NCBI RefSeq assembly: GCF_025460805.1
Contig: NZ_JAMXFJ010000003.1
Location: 219,545-283,544, forward strand
Reading direction: 5' to 3'
Length of the DNA stretch: 64,000 nucleotides
Source: Microvirga sesbaniae
GTDB lineage: Bacteria; Pseudomonadota; Alphaproteobacteria; Rhizobiales; Beijerinckiaceae
The notes beneath the pieces were generated by a model. It saw only the letters and a program-made list of their open reading frames with translations. It made no database searches and was not told where the DNA came from. Of the stretch, positions 56,096 to 64,000 are shown one piece after another (positions within the stretch are counted from its first letter, which is position 1; every line of letters starts with the position of its first letter). A program made the translations under genes and the position numbers.

Positions 56096-56497
56096 GGAAT
56101 TCCTGTAAAATGGCTTGCGGACTGGTCCGATACTTCTTTCGAGGTACCCTGAACGGGCACCGAAGGACCACTTTCCTGGAGCGGTTCTAAGGTGTCAATG
56201 CGGCCGAAAGGTCTAGTCACATGCCTGCCCGGACCTAGGCCCCTGCGGTTGTCTGTCGGTCAGCCTCGATCTGAACCATGAGCCCGCCGATTGGGGCGAC
56301 GATGTCGTGCCGCCGGACGGCCGATCCCGCTGCCCAGGCCCGTCTGCGCCTCCTCGACAGCCAGCGGCCCGGTCCGCCGAAGCGGAACGTGTCGGGCGGG
56401 AGAGACGCGACCGGCGGCTGGAGCACCACGACCGGGTCCGCGGCTGGCTCGGTTCTGCGCGGGCCGCGCATGGGCAAGGTCGAGACGCCGTCCGCCT
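56096..56497. other. Intergenic region between the RTX-type genes
   Basis: 402 bases. 56096-56234 is less GC-rich and probably carries the promoter of the short RTX gene. 56235-56477 is open on both strands (80 and 75 codons), but neither product has recognisable features and neither start has a clear ribosome site. It may be remnant coding sequence. Confidence 0.45.
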
Positions 56498-57700
56498 TCA
56501 GATGAACAGGAAGTCGTCGGCGCCGAGCGTCGTGCCCGGCTTCACCTTCAGAATCTCGATCCCTTTGGCTTTGCCGGAGCCGTCGAGATCCAGGTACACG
56601 ATGCCGCTCTTCTTGTTGTAGAAGACGTAGTCGTCCGCGCCGCCGGGACCTTCACCGGATTTCGTGCCGATGTCGAAGAACTTCTTTTGAAGCTTGTGGC
56701 CCTTGCGGAAGACCTTGTCGAAGCTGACGCCCTTCGTGCCGCCCTTGTCGTCCGAGCCGCTTTTCGCCGTCCCATCGCCCTCCTTGGCTCCTTTCGCCTT
56801 GTACGCCTTCAGGGCGGAAAGGCTGATCTGGATCGTATCGTCGGCGGCGTTGAAATCTTCGATCCGATCGAAATGGCCTTTCTTCACGGGGGTATCGAAG
56901 ACGAACACGTCATGACCGTCGCCGCCGTAGAGCCGGTCCTTGCCGGCGCCGCCATTGAGCGTGTCGTCACCGGCAAAGCCGTAGAGCGTGTCGTTGCCTG
57001 ACAGCCCTGTGAGCAGGTCCGCCCCGGCCGTGCCGAGGAACCCGTCCTTCGCCGCCAGGTCGCTCCGGATGTCCACCGCATCCGACACGTCGACGGTCAG
57101 ACTGGTCGTATAGGCATTCCCGTCGGAATCTCTCACCTCCACGGTGATCTGGTGCGATTGCGCGCTCGTGTAATCGAGCATCGAGCCGTCCTTCACGACG
57201 AGATTGCCGTCCCTGATGGCGAAGCGTCCGCCGGCATCGTCGGTCAGGGTAAAGGTGAAGGTGTCGTCGTCGTCGGGATCGGACGGCCAGAGGGAGCCGA
57301 TCACGGTCCCGGCTTGCGCATGCTCGACCACGGAACTGTTCGACAGGATGAGTCCGGTCGGAGCCGTGTTGTCCGTCACCGTGACGGTGAGGGTCGTCGT
57401 TCCGATGGGCGTTCCCCCGTCGGTGGCGGCGATCCGGAAGGTGAAATGATTGAGGGCGTCGTTCTCGAAGTCGAACAGGCTGCTGCCGTCGCCACTGACG
57501 TTGTTTTTGACGACCAGCACGAAATTCACGATGCCTTCCTGGTAGAGCTCCTTGATCTCGAAGCGTCCGCTGCCCGGATCGATCAGCCTGAACCGGGCAT
57601 TCTCGGTGGCGCCCTCTCCGGTGACGCCGATGAAGCCCACGATGGTGCCGATCCGAGGGTTCTCGATCACCGTCGCGTTCGAAAGGTAAACCGTCGCCAT
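56498..57700 (-). CDS. RTX-type calcium-binding secreted protein (long)
   Basis: A 400-residue protein. Two cadherin-like beta domains occupy residues 1-110 ([20 protein letters not shown]) and 112-208 ([40 protein letters not shown]). RTX repeats lie at about 222-266 ([46 protein letters not shown]). The C-terminal 130 residues end in LGADDFLFI, a likely type I secretion signal. The ATG at 57700 is followed directly by the beta domain without a signal peptide. It aligns with its downstream neighbour from the RTX part to the end, with one extra cadherin-like domain, so the pair arose by duplication. An AT-rich dyad lies 56 bases upstream. Confidence 0.86.
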   Translation of the reverse strand: MATVYLSNATVIENPRIGTIVGFIGVTGEGATENARFRLIDPGSGRFEIKELYQEGIVNFVLVVKNNVSGDGSSLFDFENDALNHFTFRIAATDGGTPIGTTTLTVTVTDNTAPTGLILSNSSVVEHAQAGTVIGSLWPSDPDDDDTFTFTLTDDAGGRFAIRDGNLVVKDGSMLDYTSAQSHQITVEVRDSDGNAYTTSLTVDVSDAVDIRSDLAAKDGFLGTAGADLLTGLSGNDTLYGFAGDDTLNGGAGKDRLYGGDGHDVFVFDTPVKKGHFDRIEDFNAADDTIQISLSALKAYKAKGAKEGDGTAKSGSDDKGGTKGVSFDKVFRKGHKLQKKFFDIGTKSGEGPGGADDYVFYNKKSGIVYLDLDGSGKAKGIEILKVKPGTTLGADDFLFI

Positions 57701-57755
57701 GTCGCCTCCAGAATCGCGGGCCGGTCGCGGCGTCCGCCAATGAATATCTAGTACA

Positions 57756-57771
57756 ATATGTTACATCATAT
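57756..57771. promoter_or_regulatory. AT-rich dyad upstream of the long RTX gene
   Basis: ATATG-TTACAT-CATAT inside an unusually AT-rich stretch (57742-57776) between radA and the RTX gene. It is suited to be the RTX promoter region and possible operator (minus strand). No regulator is identified. Confidence 0.4.
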
Positions 57772-57823
57772 CATTTGTCGATCAAGTCAGCCGGTCGGCC
57801 TAGGACGCCTGGCGGGACGGAGC

Positions 57824-59223
<1,400 letters not shown>

Positions 59224-59224
<1 letters not shown>

Positions 59225-60390
59225 CAGCCCTGGCCTCCGTGGTAGGCGCGGGCGTAGCGTGACCCGAGACCGGTCAGGATCTCGTATCCGATGGTGCCGG
59301 CCCGGCGTCCGACCTCGTCGACGGTGAGATCGCCTCCGATCAGGGTCACGGTGTCGCCGCGCCGGATCTCGTTCTCGGGCACGTCCGTCACGTCGACGGT
59401 GATCAGGTCCATGGAGACGTTGCCGGCGAACGGGCAGGGCCGGCCCGCCACGAGGGTCATGCCGGCGAGCAGCTCGTCGCCGCTCTTGCCCCGGGCGCTC
59501 GCCGCGCGCGGATAGCCGTCCGCATAGCCGACCGACAGGGTCGCGATGCGGCGCTTTTCCAGCGCGAGCCAGCGGCCGTTATAGCCGACCGTTTGGTCGG
59601 CCTCGACCCAGCGCAGCTGCACGATGCGGGCCTCGAGGCCCACGACCGGCTTCATGGGATTGTCCCGGTCCGGGGTCGGGTTGCCGCCGTAGAGCGCGTA
59701 GCCCGGACGCACGAGATCGTAGCCGGGCCTGTCGGGGAGGAAGATGCCGGACGAGTTCGGGAGCGATGCGGGAATGCCGGGCAGGGACGACCGGACGGCC
59801 TCGAAAGCCTCGATCTGCTGCCGGTTCAGCGGGTTGGCGCTCTCCTCGGCGCTCACGAAATGACTCATGAGAAGGGAGGTGTCGAAATCCTTCAGCTCCG
59901 ACCGGCCCTTCAGTTCCAGTCCCTGCGGGACGGTGAGGCCGAGGCGGTTCATGCCGGTATCCACATGGATCGCGGCCTTCCGCTTCCGGCCTTCGGCCCG
60001 GCAGAACCCGGCCCATTCCTCGATCTCCTCGAAGGAGCCGAGAACGGGACGCAGGTCGAACTCGGCATAGGTCGGGCCGGTGCCGGAAAACAGGCCGTTC
60101 AGCACGTAGACGGCAGCCCCGGGCGCGACCGCGCGCACGCGGACCGCCTCGCTCAGATGCGCCACGAAGAACGTCCGGCAGCCGGCCCCCGCGAGGGCCG
60201 GAACGGCCTGCTCGATGCCGATGCCGTAGGCGTTCGCCTTGACGACGGCGGCGGTCTCGGCGCCGCCCGCCTTGTCACGCAGGGTGCGCCAGTTCGACGC
60301 CAGACCATCGAGATCGACGTGCAGGATGCCGCCGGCGGCGGTCTCGGGGATGCTGCCGGCCGTGGTTTTGTGGGAGGTGAGTTCGGTCAA
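59224..60390 (-). CDS. alr: Alanine racemase
   Basis: A 388-residue PLP enzyme that interconverts L- and D-alanine for peptidoglycan. The PLP lysine is in AAVVKANAYGIGIEQAV (about residue 50), with HVDTGMNRLGL, PGYALYGGNPTPDRD and the second catalytic Tyr in TLSVGYADGYPRAAS. NVSMDLITVDVTD holds the conserved C-terminal block. A TTG start at 60390 overlaps the dnaB TGA (TTGA), so translation is coupled to dnaB. It is in one operon with dnaB and radA. Confidence 0.95.
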
Positions 60391-61880
60391 TCGCCAATCC
60401 GTTCGGGAAGTTTGTCTTCATCCGCAAGGTCGGTGAAGCGGGTGATGTCGGCTTGGAAGGCCAGCTGCACGGTGCCCGTGGGACCGTGACGCTGCTTGCC
60501 GATGATGACCTCGGCTTTGCCGTGGACCTGATCCATTTCCGACTGCCACTTGAAATATTCCTCGGTGCCGGGCTTCGGCTCCTTGTTCTTCAGATAGTAC
60601 TCCTCGCGGTAAACGAACATGACCACGTCCGCGTCCTGCTCGATCGAACCCGATTCACGAAGGTCGGCGAGCTGCGGCCTCTTGTCGTCGCGGGCCTCCA
60701 CCTGACGGGAGAGCTGAGACAGGGCGATGAGCGGGACCGCCAGTTCCTTGGCGAGCGCCTTGAGCCCCGTGGTGATCTCGGTGAGCTCCTGCACCCGGTT
60801 CTCGCCCTTCTTGGCCGAGCCGGACAGAAGCTGGAGGTAGTCGACGATCAGGATGTCGAGGCCGCGCTGGCGCTTCAGGCGCCGGGCGCGGGCGGTGAGC
60901 TGCGCGATGGAGATGCCGCCGGTCTGGTCGATGTAGAACGGGATCGACTGCATCTCGCGGGCGGCCTCCGTGATCTTGTAGAAATCGTCCTCCCGCATGT
61001 CGCCGCGTCGGATCTTGTAGGACGGCACGCCGGACTGCTCCGCGATGATGCGGGTCGCGAGCTGCTCGGCGGACATTTCGAGGGAGAAGAAGCCCACGAT
61101 GCCGCCGTTCACGGTCTTCAGATGGCCGTCCTGCTGCTTCTCGGCCCGGTAGGCCTTGGCGATGTTGAACGCGATGTTCGTCACCAGCGAGGTCTTGCCC
61201 ATGGCCGGGCGCCCGGCCAGGATGATCAGGTCCGAGGGCTGCAGGCCGCCCAGGGACTTGTCGAGATCGATCAGCCCGGTCGAGACGCCCGAGAGCGCCC
61301 CTTCGCGCTTGTAGGCCGCCGCCGCCATGTCGATCGCCGAGGTCAGCGCGTCGGAGAAGCGCTGGAAGCCCCCGTCGGACCGGCCCGTCTCGGCGATCGC
61401 GTAGAGGCGCCGCTCCGCCTCCTCGATCTGCTCCCGGGGCGAGTTCTCGACCGGCGCGTCGAAGGCGTTGTTGACGATGTCCTCGCCGATATTGATGAGG
61501 TTGCGGCGGATCGCCAGGTCGTAGATCGTGCGGCCGTAATCCTCGGCGTTGATGACCGTGGTCGCCTCGGCGGCGAGGCGGGCGAGGTACTGGGACACCG
61601 TGATCCCGCCGAGATCCTGGTCGCCCAGGAAGGTCTTCATGGTGATCGGGGTGGCGATCTTGCCGGCCTTGATCAGGCTCGTCGCCACCTCGTAGATGCG
61701 CCGGTGCAGATCCTCGATGAAGTGGCCGGCCTCGAGGAAGTCGGAGACCCGGTAATAGGCGTCGTTGTTGACCAGAATCGCTCCCAGCAGAGCCTGTTCG
61801 GCCTCGATGTTGCTGGGGGGCGTCCGAAACTGCGGCTCGGCGGTTTCGAGGCGGGCGATCAGGGCATTGGCGGTGGCCAT
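60387..61880 (-). CDS. dnaB: Replicative DNA helicase DnaB
   Basis: A 497-residue hexameric helicase that unwinds the replication fork. The N-terminal DnaB domain (about 20-120, PPSNIEAEQALLGAILVNND) is followed by a linker and the RecA-like domain. Walker A is LAGRPAMGKTSLVTNIAFNI (about 226) and Walker B LDILIVDYLQLLSG (about 340). SQLSRQVEARDDKRPQLADL and RESGSIEQDADVVMFVYREE are the H3/H4 family motifs. No intein is present. The ATG at 61880 starts it; rplI lies upstream on the same strand but a strong terminator separates them. Confidence 0.97.
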   Translation of the reverse strand: MATANALIARLETAEPQFRTPPSNIEAEQALLGAILVNNDAYYRVSDFLEAGHFIEDLHRRIYEVATSLIKAGKIATPITMKTFLGDQDLGGITVSQYLARLAAEATTVINAEDYGRTIYDLAIRRNLINIGEDIVNNAFDAPVENSPREQIEEAERRLYAIAETGRSDGGFQRFSDALTSAIDMAAAAYKREGALSGVSTGLIDLDKSLGGLQPSDLIILAGRPAMGKTSLVTNIAFNIAKAYRAEKQQDGHLKTVNGGIVGFFSLEMSAEQLATRIIAEQSGVPSYKIRRGDMREDDFYKITEAAREMQSIPFYIDQTGGISIAQLTARARRLKRQRGLDILIVDYLQLLSGSAKKGENRVQELTEITTGLKALAKELAVPLIALSQLSRQVEARDDKRPQLADLRESGSIEQDADVVMFVYREEYYLKNKEPKPGTEEYFKWQSEMDQVHGKAEVIIGKQRHGPTGTVQLAFQADITRFTDLADEDKLPERIGD

Positions 61881-62063
61881 CGGGCGCTCCGAAAACAGGA
61901 AAGGGTTAGAGTCTCTTAGACCGCAATTGGTGTCCTAAAGGTTGCCGGGCGGACACGAAGCCGGGACTCTCCCCGAGCTGTCCTCGCTGTCCTCGATTCT
62001 CACACCGTTCCTCCTTCTGCGGGCGTCGCAGCTTGACTCTCGCGCAAGCCTCGAACCCAAAAG
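61881..62063. other. dnaB upstream region
   Basis: 183 bases between the rplI terminator and the dnaB start, the first part of a 412-bp gap without a gene. It is expected to hold the dnaB promoter. I see no certain -35/-10 pair and no RNA gene. Confidence 0.5.
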
Positions 62064-62095
62064 AAAAACGCTCCCCGTCGAATCGACGGAGAGCG
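62064..62095 (-). terminator. Intrinsic terminator after rplI
   Basis: A 13-bp inverted repeat (62069-62081 with 62083-62095, one G-T wobble; the inner pairs will open to form the loop). On the minus strand it is followed by TTTTTCTTTT (complement of about 62059-62068). It ends the rplI transcript 198 bases past the stop, after repeat B6. Confidence 0.85.
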
Positions 62096-62154
62096 CGATT
62101 TTAGAACAAATCAAGAACTCGAGCAATCGCTCCAGCTTGGATCTCCACACCTGC

Positions 62155-62246
62155 CGTCATGGCCGGGCTTGTTCCGGCCGTCCCGGTCGGAGGAGCTCGG
62201 CGCTCCCTGGGATCGGGATCACCGGCACAAGGCCGGTGATGACGTG
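62155..62246. repeat. Palindromic repeat, copy B6
   Basis: Complete copy in the 3' untranslated part of rplI. The left hairpin is CATGGCCGGG...CCGGCCGT, the core GGAGGAGCTCGGCGCTCC, the right hairpin ATCACCGGCACAAGGCCGGTGATGACG. Confidence 0.82.
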
Positions 62247-62292
62247 GGGCGGGTGCTATCGAGGTCCTGCCGCCGGAGACGGCAGCGAATCC

Positions 62293-62859
62293 TCAGAGCT
62301 CCTCGTCGCCACCGGCCTCGGCCAGGGCGGCGCCGACCTCCAGGCCGAGGTCGTCGAGGTTCGTCTCCTCGCGGGTCGTGACCTGCTCGCCGCGGGCCTG
62401 ACGCTCGGCTTCCTCGGGGCTGCGGGCGACGTTGATCGTCACCTGGACCTCGACCTCCGGGTGGAGGACGACCGGCACATTGTGCAGGCCGATGGTCTTG
62501 ATCGGCTGGTTGATGGCGATCTGGTTGCGATCAACCGTGAAGCCGTTCTGGGTCATGATCTCGGCGAGGTCGCGGGTCGAGACCGAGCCGTAGAGCACGC
62601 CGGTCTCGCCGGACTGGCGCAGAATGATGAAGCTCTGGCCGTTCAGCTTCTCGCCGACGACTTCGGCTTCCTTGCGGCGCTCGAGGTTGCGGGCCTCGAG
62701 CTGGGCGCGCTGAGCCTCGAAGTGCTTCTTGTTGGCATCCGTGGCGCGCAGGGCCTTGCCGCGCGGCAGGAGGAAGTTGCGTGCGTAGCCGGAGCGGACC
62801 TTCACGGTCTCGCCCATCTGACCGAGCTTTGCGACGCGCTCGAGAAGGATCACTTCCAT
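62293..62859 (-). CDS. rplI: 50S ribosomal protein L9
   Basis: A 188-residue large-subunit protein. The N-terminal domain ([20 protein letters not shown], with [15 protein letters not shown]) matches the L9 signature. A long connecting helix ([20 protein letters not shown]) leads to the C-terminal domain ([20 protein letters not shown]). An extended C-terminal tail beyond residue 150, ending in an acidic segment, is typical of alphaproteobacterial L9 (about 180-190 against 149 in E. coli). The ATG at 62859 has AAAGGAGA upstream. It follows the DUF2232 gene, as in rpsF-rpsR-DUF2232-rplI. Confidence 0.97.
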   Translation of the reverse strand: MEVILLERVAKLGQMGETVKVRSGYARNFLLPRGKALRATDANKKHFEAQRAQLEARNLERRKEAEVVGEKLNGQSFIILRQSGETGVLYGSVSTRDLAEIMTQNGFTVDRNQIAINQPIKTIGLHNVPVVLHPEVEVQVTINVARSPEEAERQARGEQVTTREETNLDDLGLEVGAALAEAGGDEEL

Positions 62860-62882
62860 GGTTGTCTCCTTTAGGTTCGTGA

Positions 62883-63845
62883 TCAGGTGGAAAGGGTTGG
62901 CGGTGGGTTCGGACGCGAGCCGAAGCGGCGGCGCAGCCCGAAGACGGTGTCGGCGATGCCGAACAGGGCCAGGGCGACCATCAGGATGCCCTGGGTGACG
63001 AAGATCAGCACGTAGAGGGCCGACAGGATGAAGGAACGGCCAGACTTGCCCCGCGTGCGGTCGTGAATGGCGGCGAGGCCCTGAAGGGCGAACGCCATCA
63101 GGAAGGCGCCGGACAGGGCCATGCCCAGGGCGCCGATGAAGCCCTCGAAGCTGGCGACCACGAGGGAGCCGATCAGGATCAGCCCGGCGGAGCGCGGCAT
63201 CACCAGTTCCGGCACGGACGGCCAGGGGCGCGGCAGACGCTTAGAGGCCTGCACGATCCGGGCGGCCGCCCAGAGATAGAGCGCCAGCACGGTGGCGAAG
63301 CCCTGGGCCGACAGGAACGGCGTCAGGCGGGCGAAGAGGCCGACGAGTTCCTCGCGGGTCTCCGCGTCGAGCGCGCCGGGTCCCGAGGTGCCGAACTGGG
63401 AATTCACGAAGGTCTCGGCGACCGCGCGGGCATTCTGGTCGAAGGCGCTGAAATCGCCCGCCGTCGAGATCACGCCCGCCGCCATGATGGTGAGCGCGGC
63501 CGTGGCGGCGATCCAGGCGAGAAGCCGGCCGACCGGATACCATTCCAGGGTCCCGTCCGCCCCGGAGCGCCCGAGAAGGGCGAGATAGGACAGCCACCAG
63601 GCGGGCAGGGCGGTGATGAGGGCGAAGCCCAGTCCGCTGAGCGGGGACAGGATCAGGGCGATCGCGAGGCCGCCCACGAGAGCCGCCACGAGGCCGGACC
63701 GGTGGTCCCAGCCGAGCGACACGATCAGAACGGGAATGGGAGCCAGGAGATACAGCACGGCGGCCAGCGGCGTCGCCTTGACGATCACCGCGGTCAGAAG
63801 GGCCGATACGAGGCCCGCGCCTATGCCTGTCGCTACAAAGTTCAT
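62883..63845 (-). CDS. DUF2232 family membrane protein
   Basis: A 320-residue polytopic membrane protein with about eight or nine helices ([50 protein letters not shown] and others). This is the alphaproteobacterial DUF2232 protein that sits between rpsR and rplI. Its function is unknown; YybS in Bacillus is a distant relative. The ATG at 63845 gives the family start [17 protein letters not shown]; about 49 in-frame codons upstream are low-complexity and not credible. It ends 24 bases before rplI. The expected rpsR and rpsF would lie beyond the window's right edge; no S18 sequence is visible in 63846-64000. Confidence 0.86.
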   Translation of the reverse strand: MNFVATGIGAGLVSALLTAVIVKATPLAAVLYLLAPIPVLIVSLGWDHRSGLVAALVGGLAIALILSPLSGLGFALITALPAWWLSYLALLGRSGADGTLEWYPVGRLLAWIAATAALTIMAAGVISTAGDFSAFDQNARAVAETFVNSQFGTSGPGALDAETREELVGLFARLTPFLSAQGFATVLALYLWAAARIVQASKRLPRPWPSVPELVMPRSAGLILIGSLVVASFEGFIGALGMALSGAFLMAFALQGLAAIHDRTRGKSGRSFILSALYVLIFVTQGILMVALALFGIADTVFGLRRRFGSRPNPPPTLST

Positions 63846-63937
63846 CGTCTCGCTGTCCCGCTGCTCATGGGCAGGGTTAGGGGCCTCGGCCCCAACTGAC
63901 CCGGCGGATTCGCACCGCTGGGCGATCTGAAGGAGGA

Positions 63938-63975
63938 GCGGCGGGGGGCCCCGCGCCCCCCCCCGGGGGGTGGGG
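63938..63975. other. Low-complexity G/C tract near window end
   Basis: 33 consecutive G or C bases (63938-63970), then T and GGGG, including runs of nine or more C followed by six G. Nothing else in the window looks like this. It sits where the end of rpsR would be expected. It may mark a poor-quality contig end rather than biology. Confidence 0.55.
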
Positions 63976-64000
63976 TGAGCATCCAAAAACACCGCCGCGC

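Noticed and set aside
56235..56505. Possible small genes on either strand between the RTX-type genes (75-80 codons)
   Set aside because: No ribosome site, no recognisable motif, and equal openness on both strands; treated as an unresolved gap.
61935..62150. 71-codon minus-strand frame between rplI and dnaB
   Set aside because: It contains the rplI terminator and has no protein features.

Overview
The window is GC-rich and almost fully coding, with long ORFs, frequent GTG/TTG starts and short intergenic gaps. Gene content and order point to an alphaproteobacterium of the Hyphomicrobiales (Rhizobiales), probably a Methylobacteriaceae relative such as Microvirga. The indicators are dnaB-alr-radA and cvpA-purF, pyrB with a pseudo-dihydroorotase, parE, an HWE-type histidine kinase, and two families of intergenic palindromic repeats. 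The genus is inferred from memory of such genomes; no search was run.

Layout. 0.1-12.2 kb: mostly minus-strand core genes (L33, a Nudix hydrolase, a DUF983 protein, RNase R, ParE, an MgtC-like protein, TopA, an AidB-like acyl-CoA dehydrogenase). A repeat-rich 685-bp gap between rnr and parE holds a possible small RNA. 12.3-16.4 kb: a plus-strand block pyrB-pyrC-like-plsY-dprA. 16.4-19.4 kb: small or hypothetical genes, an AEC permease, arfB and a frameshifted SPW-repeat gene. 19.4-22.3 kb: epmB, epmA and efp, the complete set for lysylating elongation factor P. 22.4-31.4 kb: an aminotransferase, Ppx/GppA, RlmE, a sugar 1-dehydrogenase-like oxidoreductase, a Tat-exported dienelactone hydrolase, an MFS pump, guaB, a MAPEG protein and a 49-residue lipoprotein. 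31.5-37.6 kb: an rRNA cytosine methyltransferase, guaA, small proteins and a Na+/H+ antiporter. 37.8-43.5 kb: a TRAP permease pair without its binding protein, NnrU-like, a YfgM-like TPR protein and Der. 43.5-50.3 kb: a signalling cluster (MHYT-PAS-GGDEF-EAL, a PAS/GAF HWE kinase, a LuxR-type regulator) and a LysE exporter. 50.6-64 kb: the block rplI-dnaB-alr-radA / cvpA-purF-SDR, interrupted between radA and cvpA by a reductase gene and two paralogous RTX-type secreted proteins.

Most of the window is housekeeping: nucleotide synthesis (pyrB, guaB, guaA, purF), topology and replication (topA, parE, dnaB), translation (rpmG, rplI, efp, arfB, der, rlmE) and DNA uptake or repair (dprA, radA).

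The least ordinary signals are these. (1) A family of about 112-120 bp double palindromes is bounded by CTAG. Two copies exactly fill the space between convergent genes and supply the stop codons of both. (2) A second palindrome family shows paired arm changes. (3) A dihydroorotase-like protein has lost its metal-binding HxH motif. (4) A minus-strand structured RNA candidate lies between rnr and parE. (5) The RTX pair interrupts a conserved block. (6) A one-base frameshift breaks an SPW-repeat gene.
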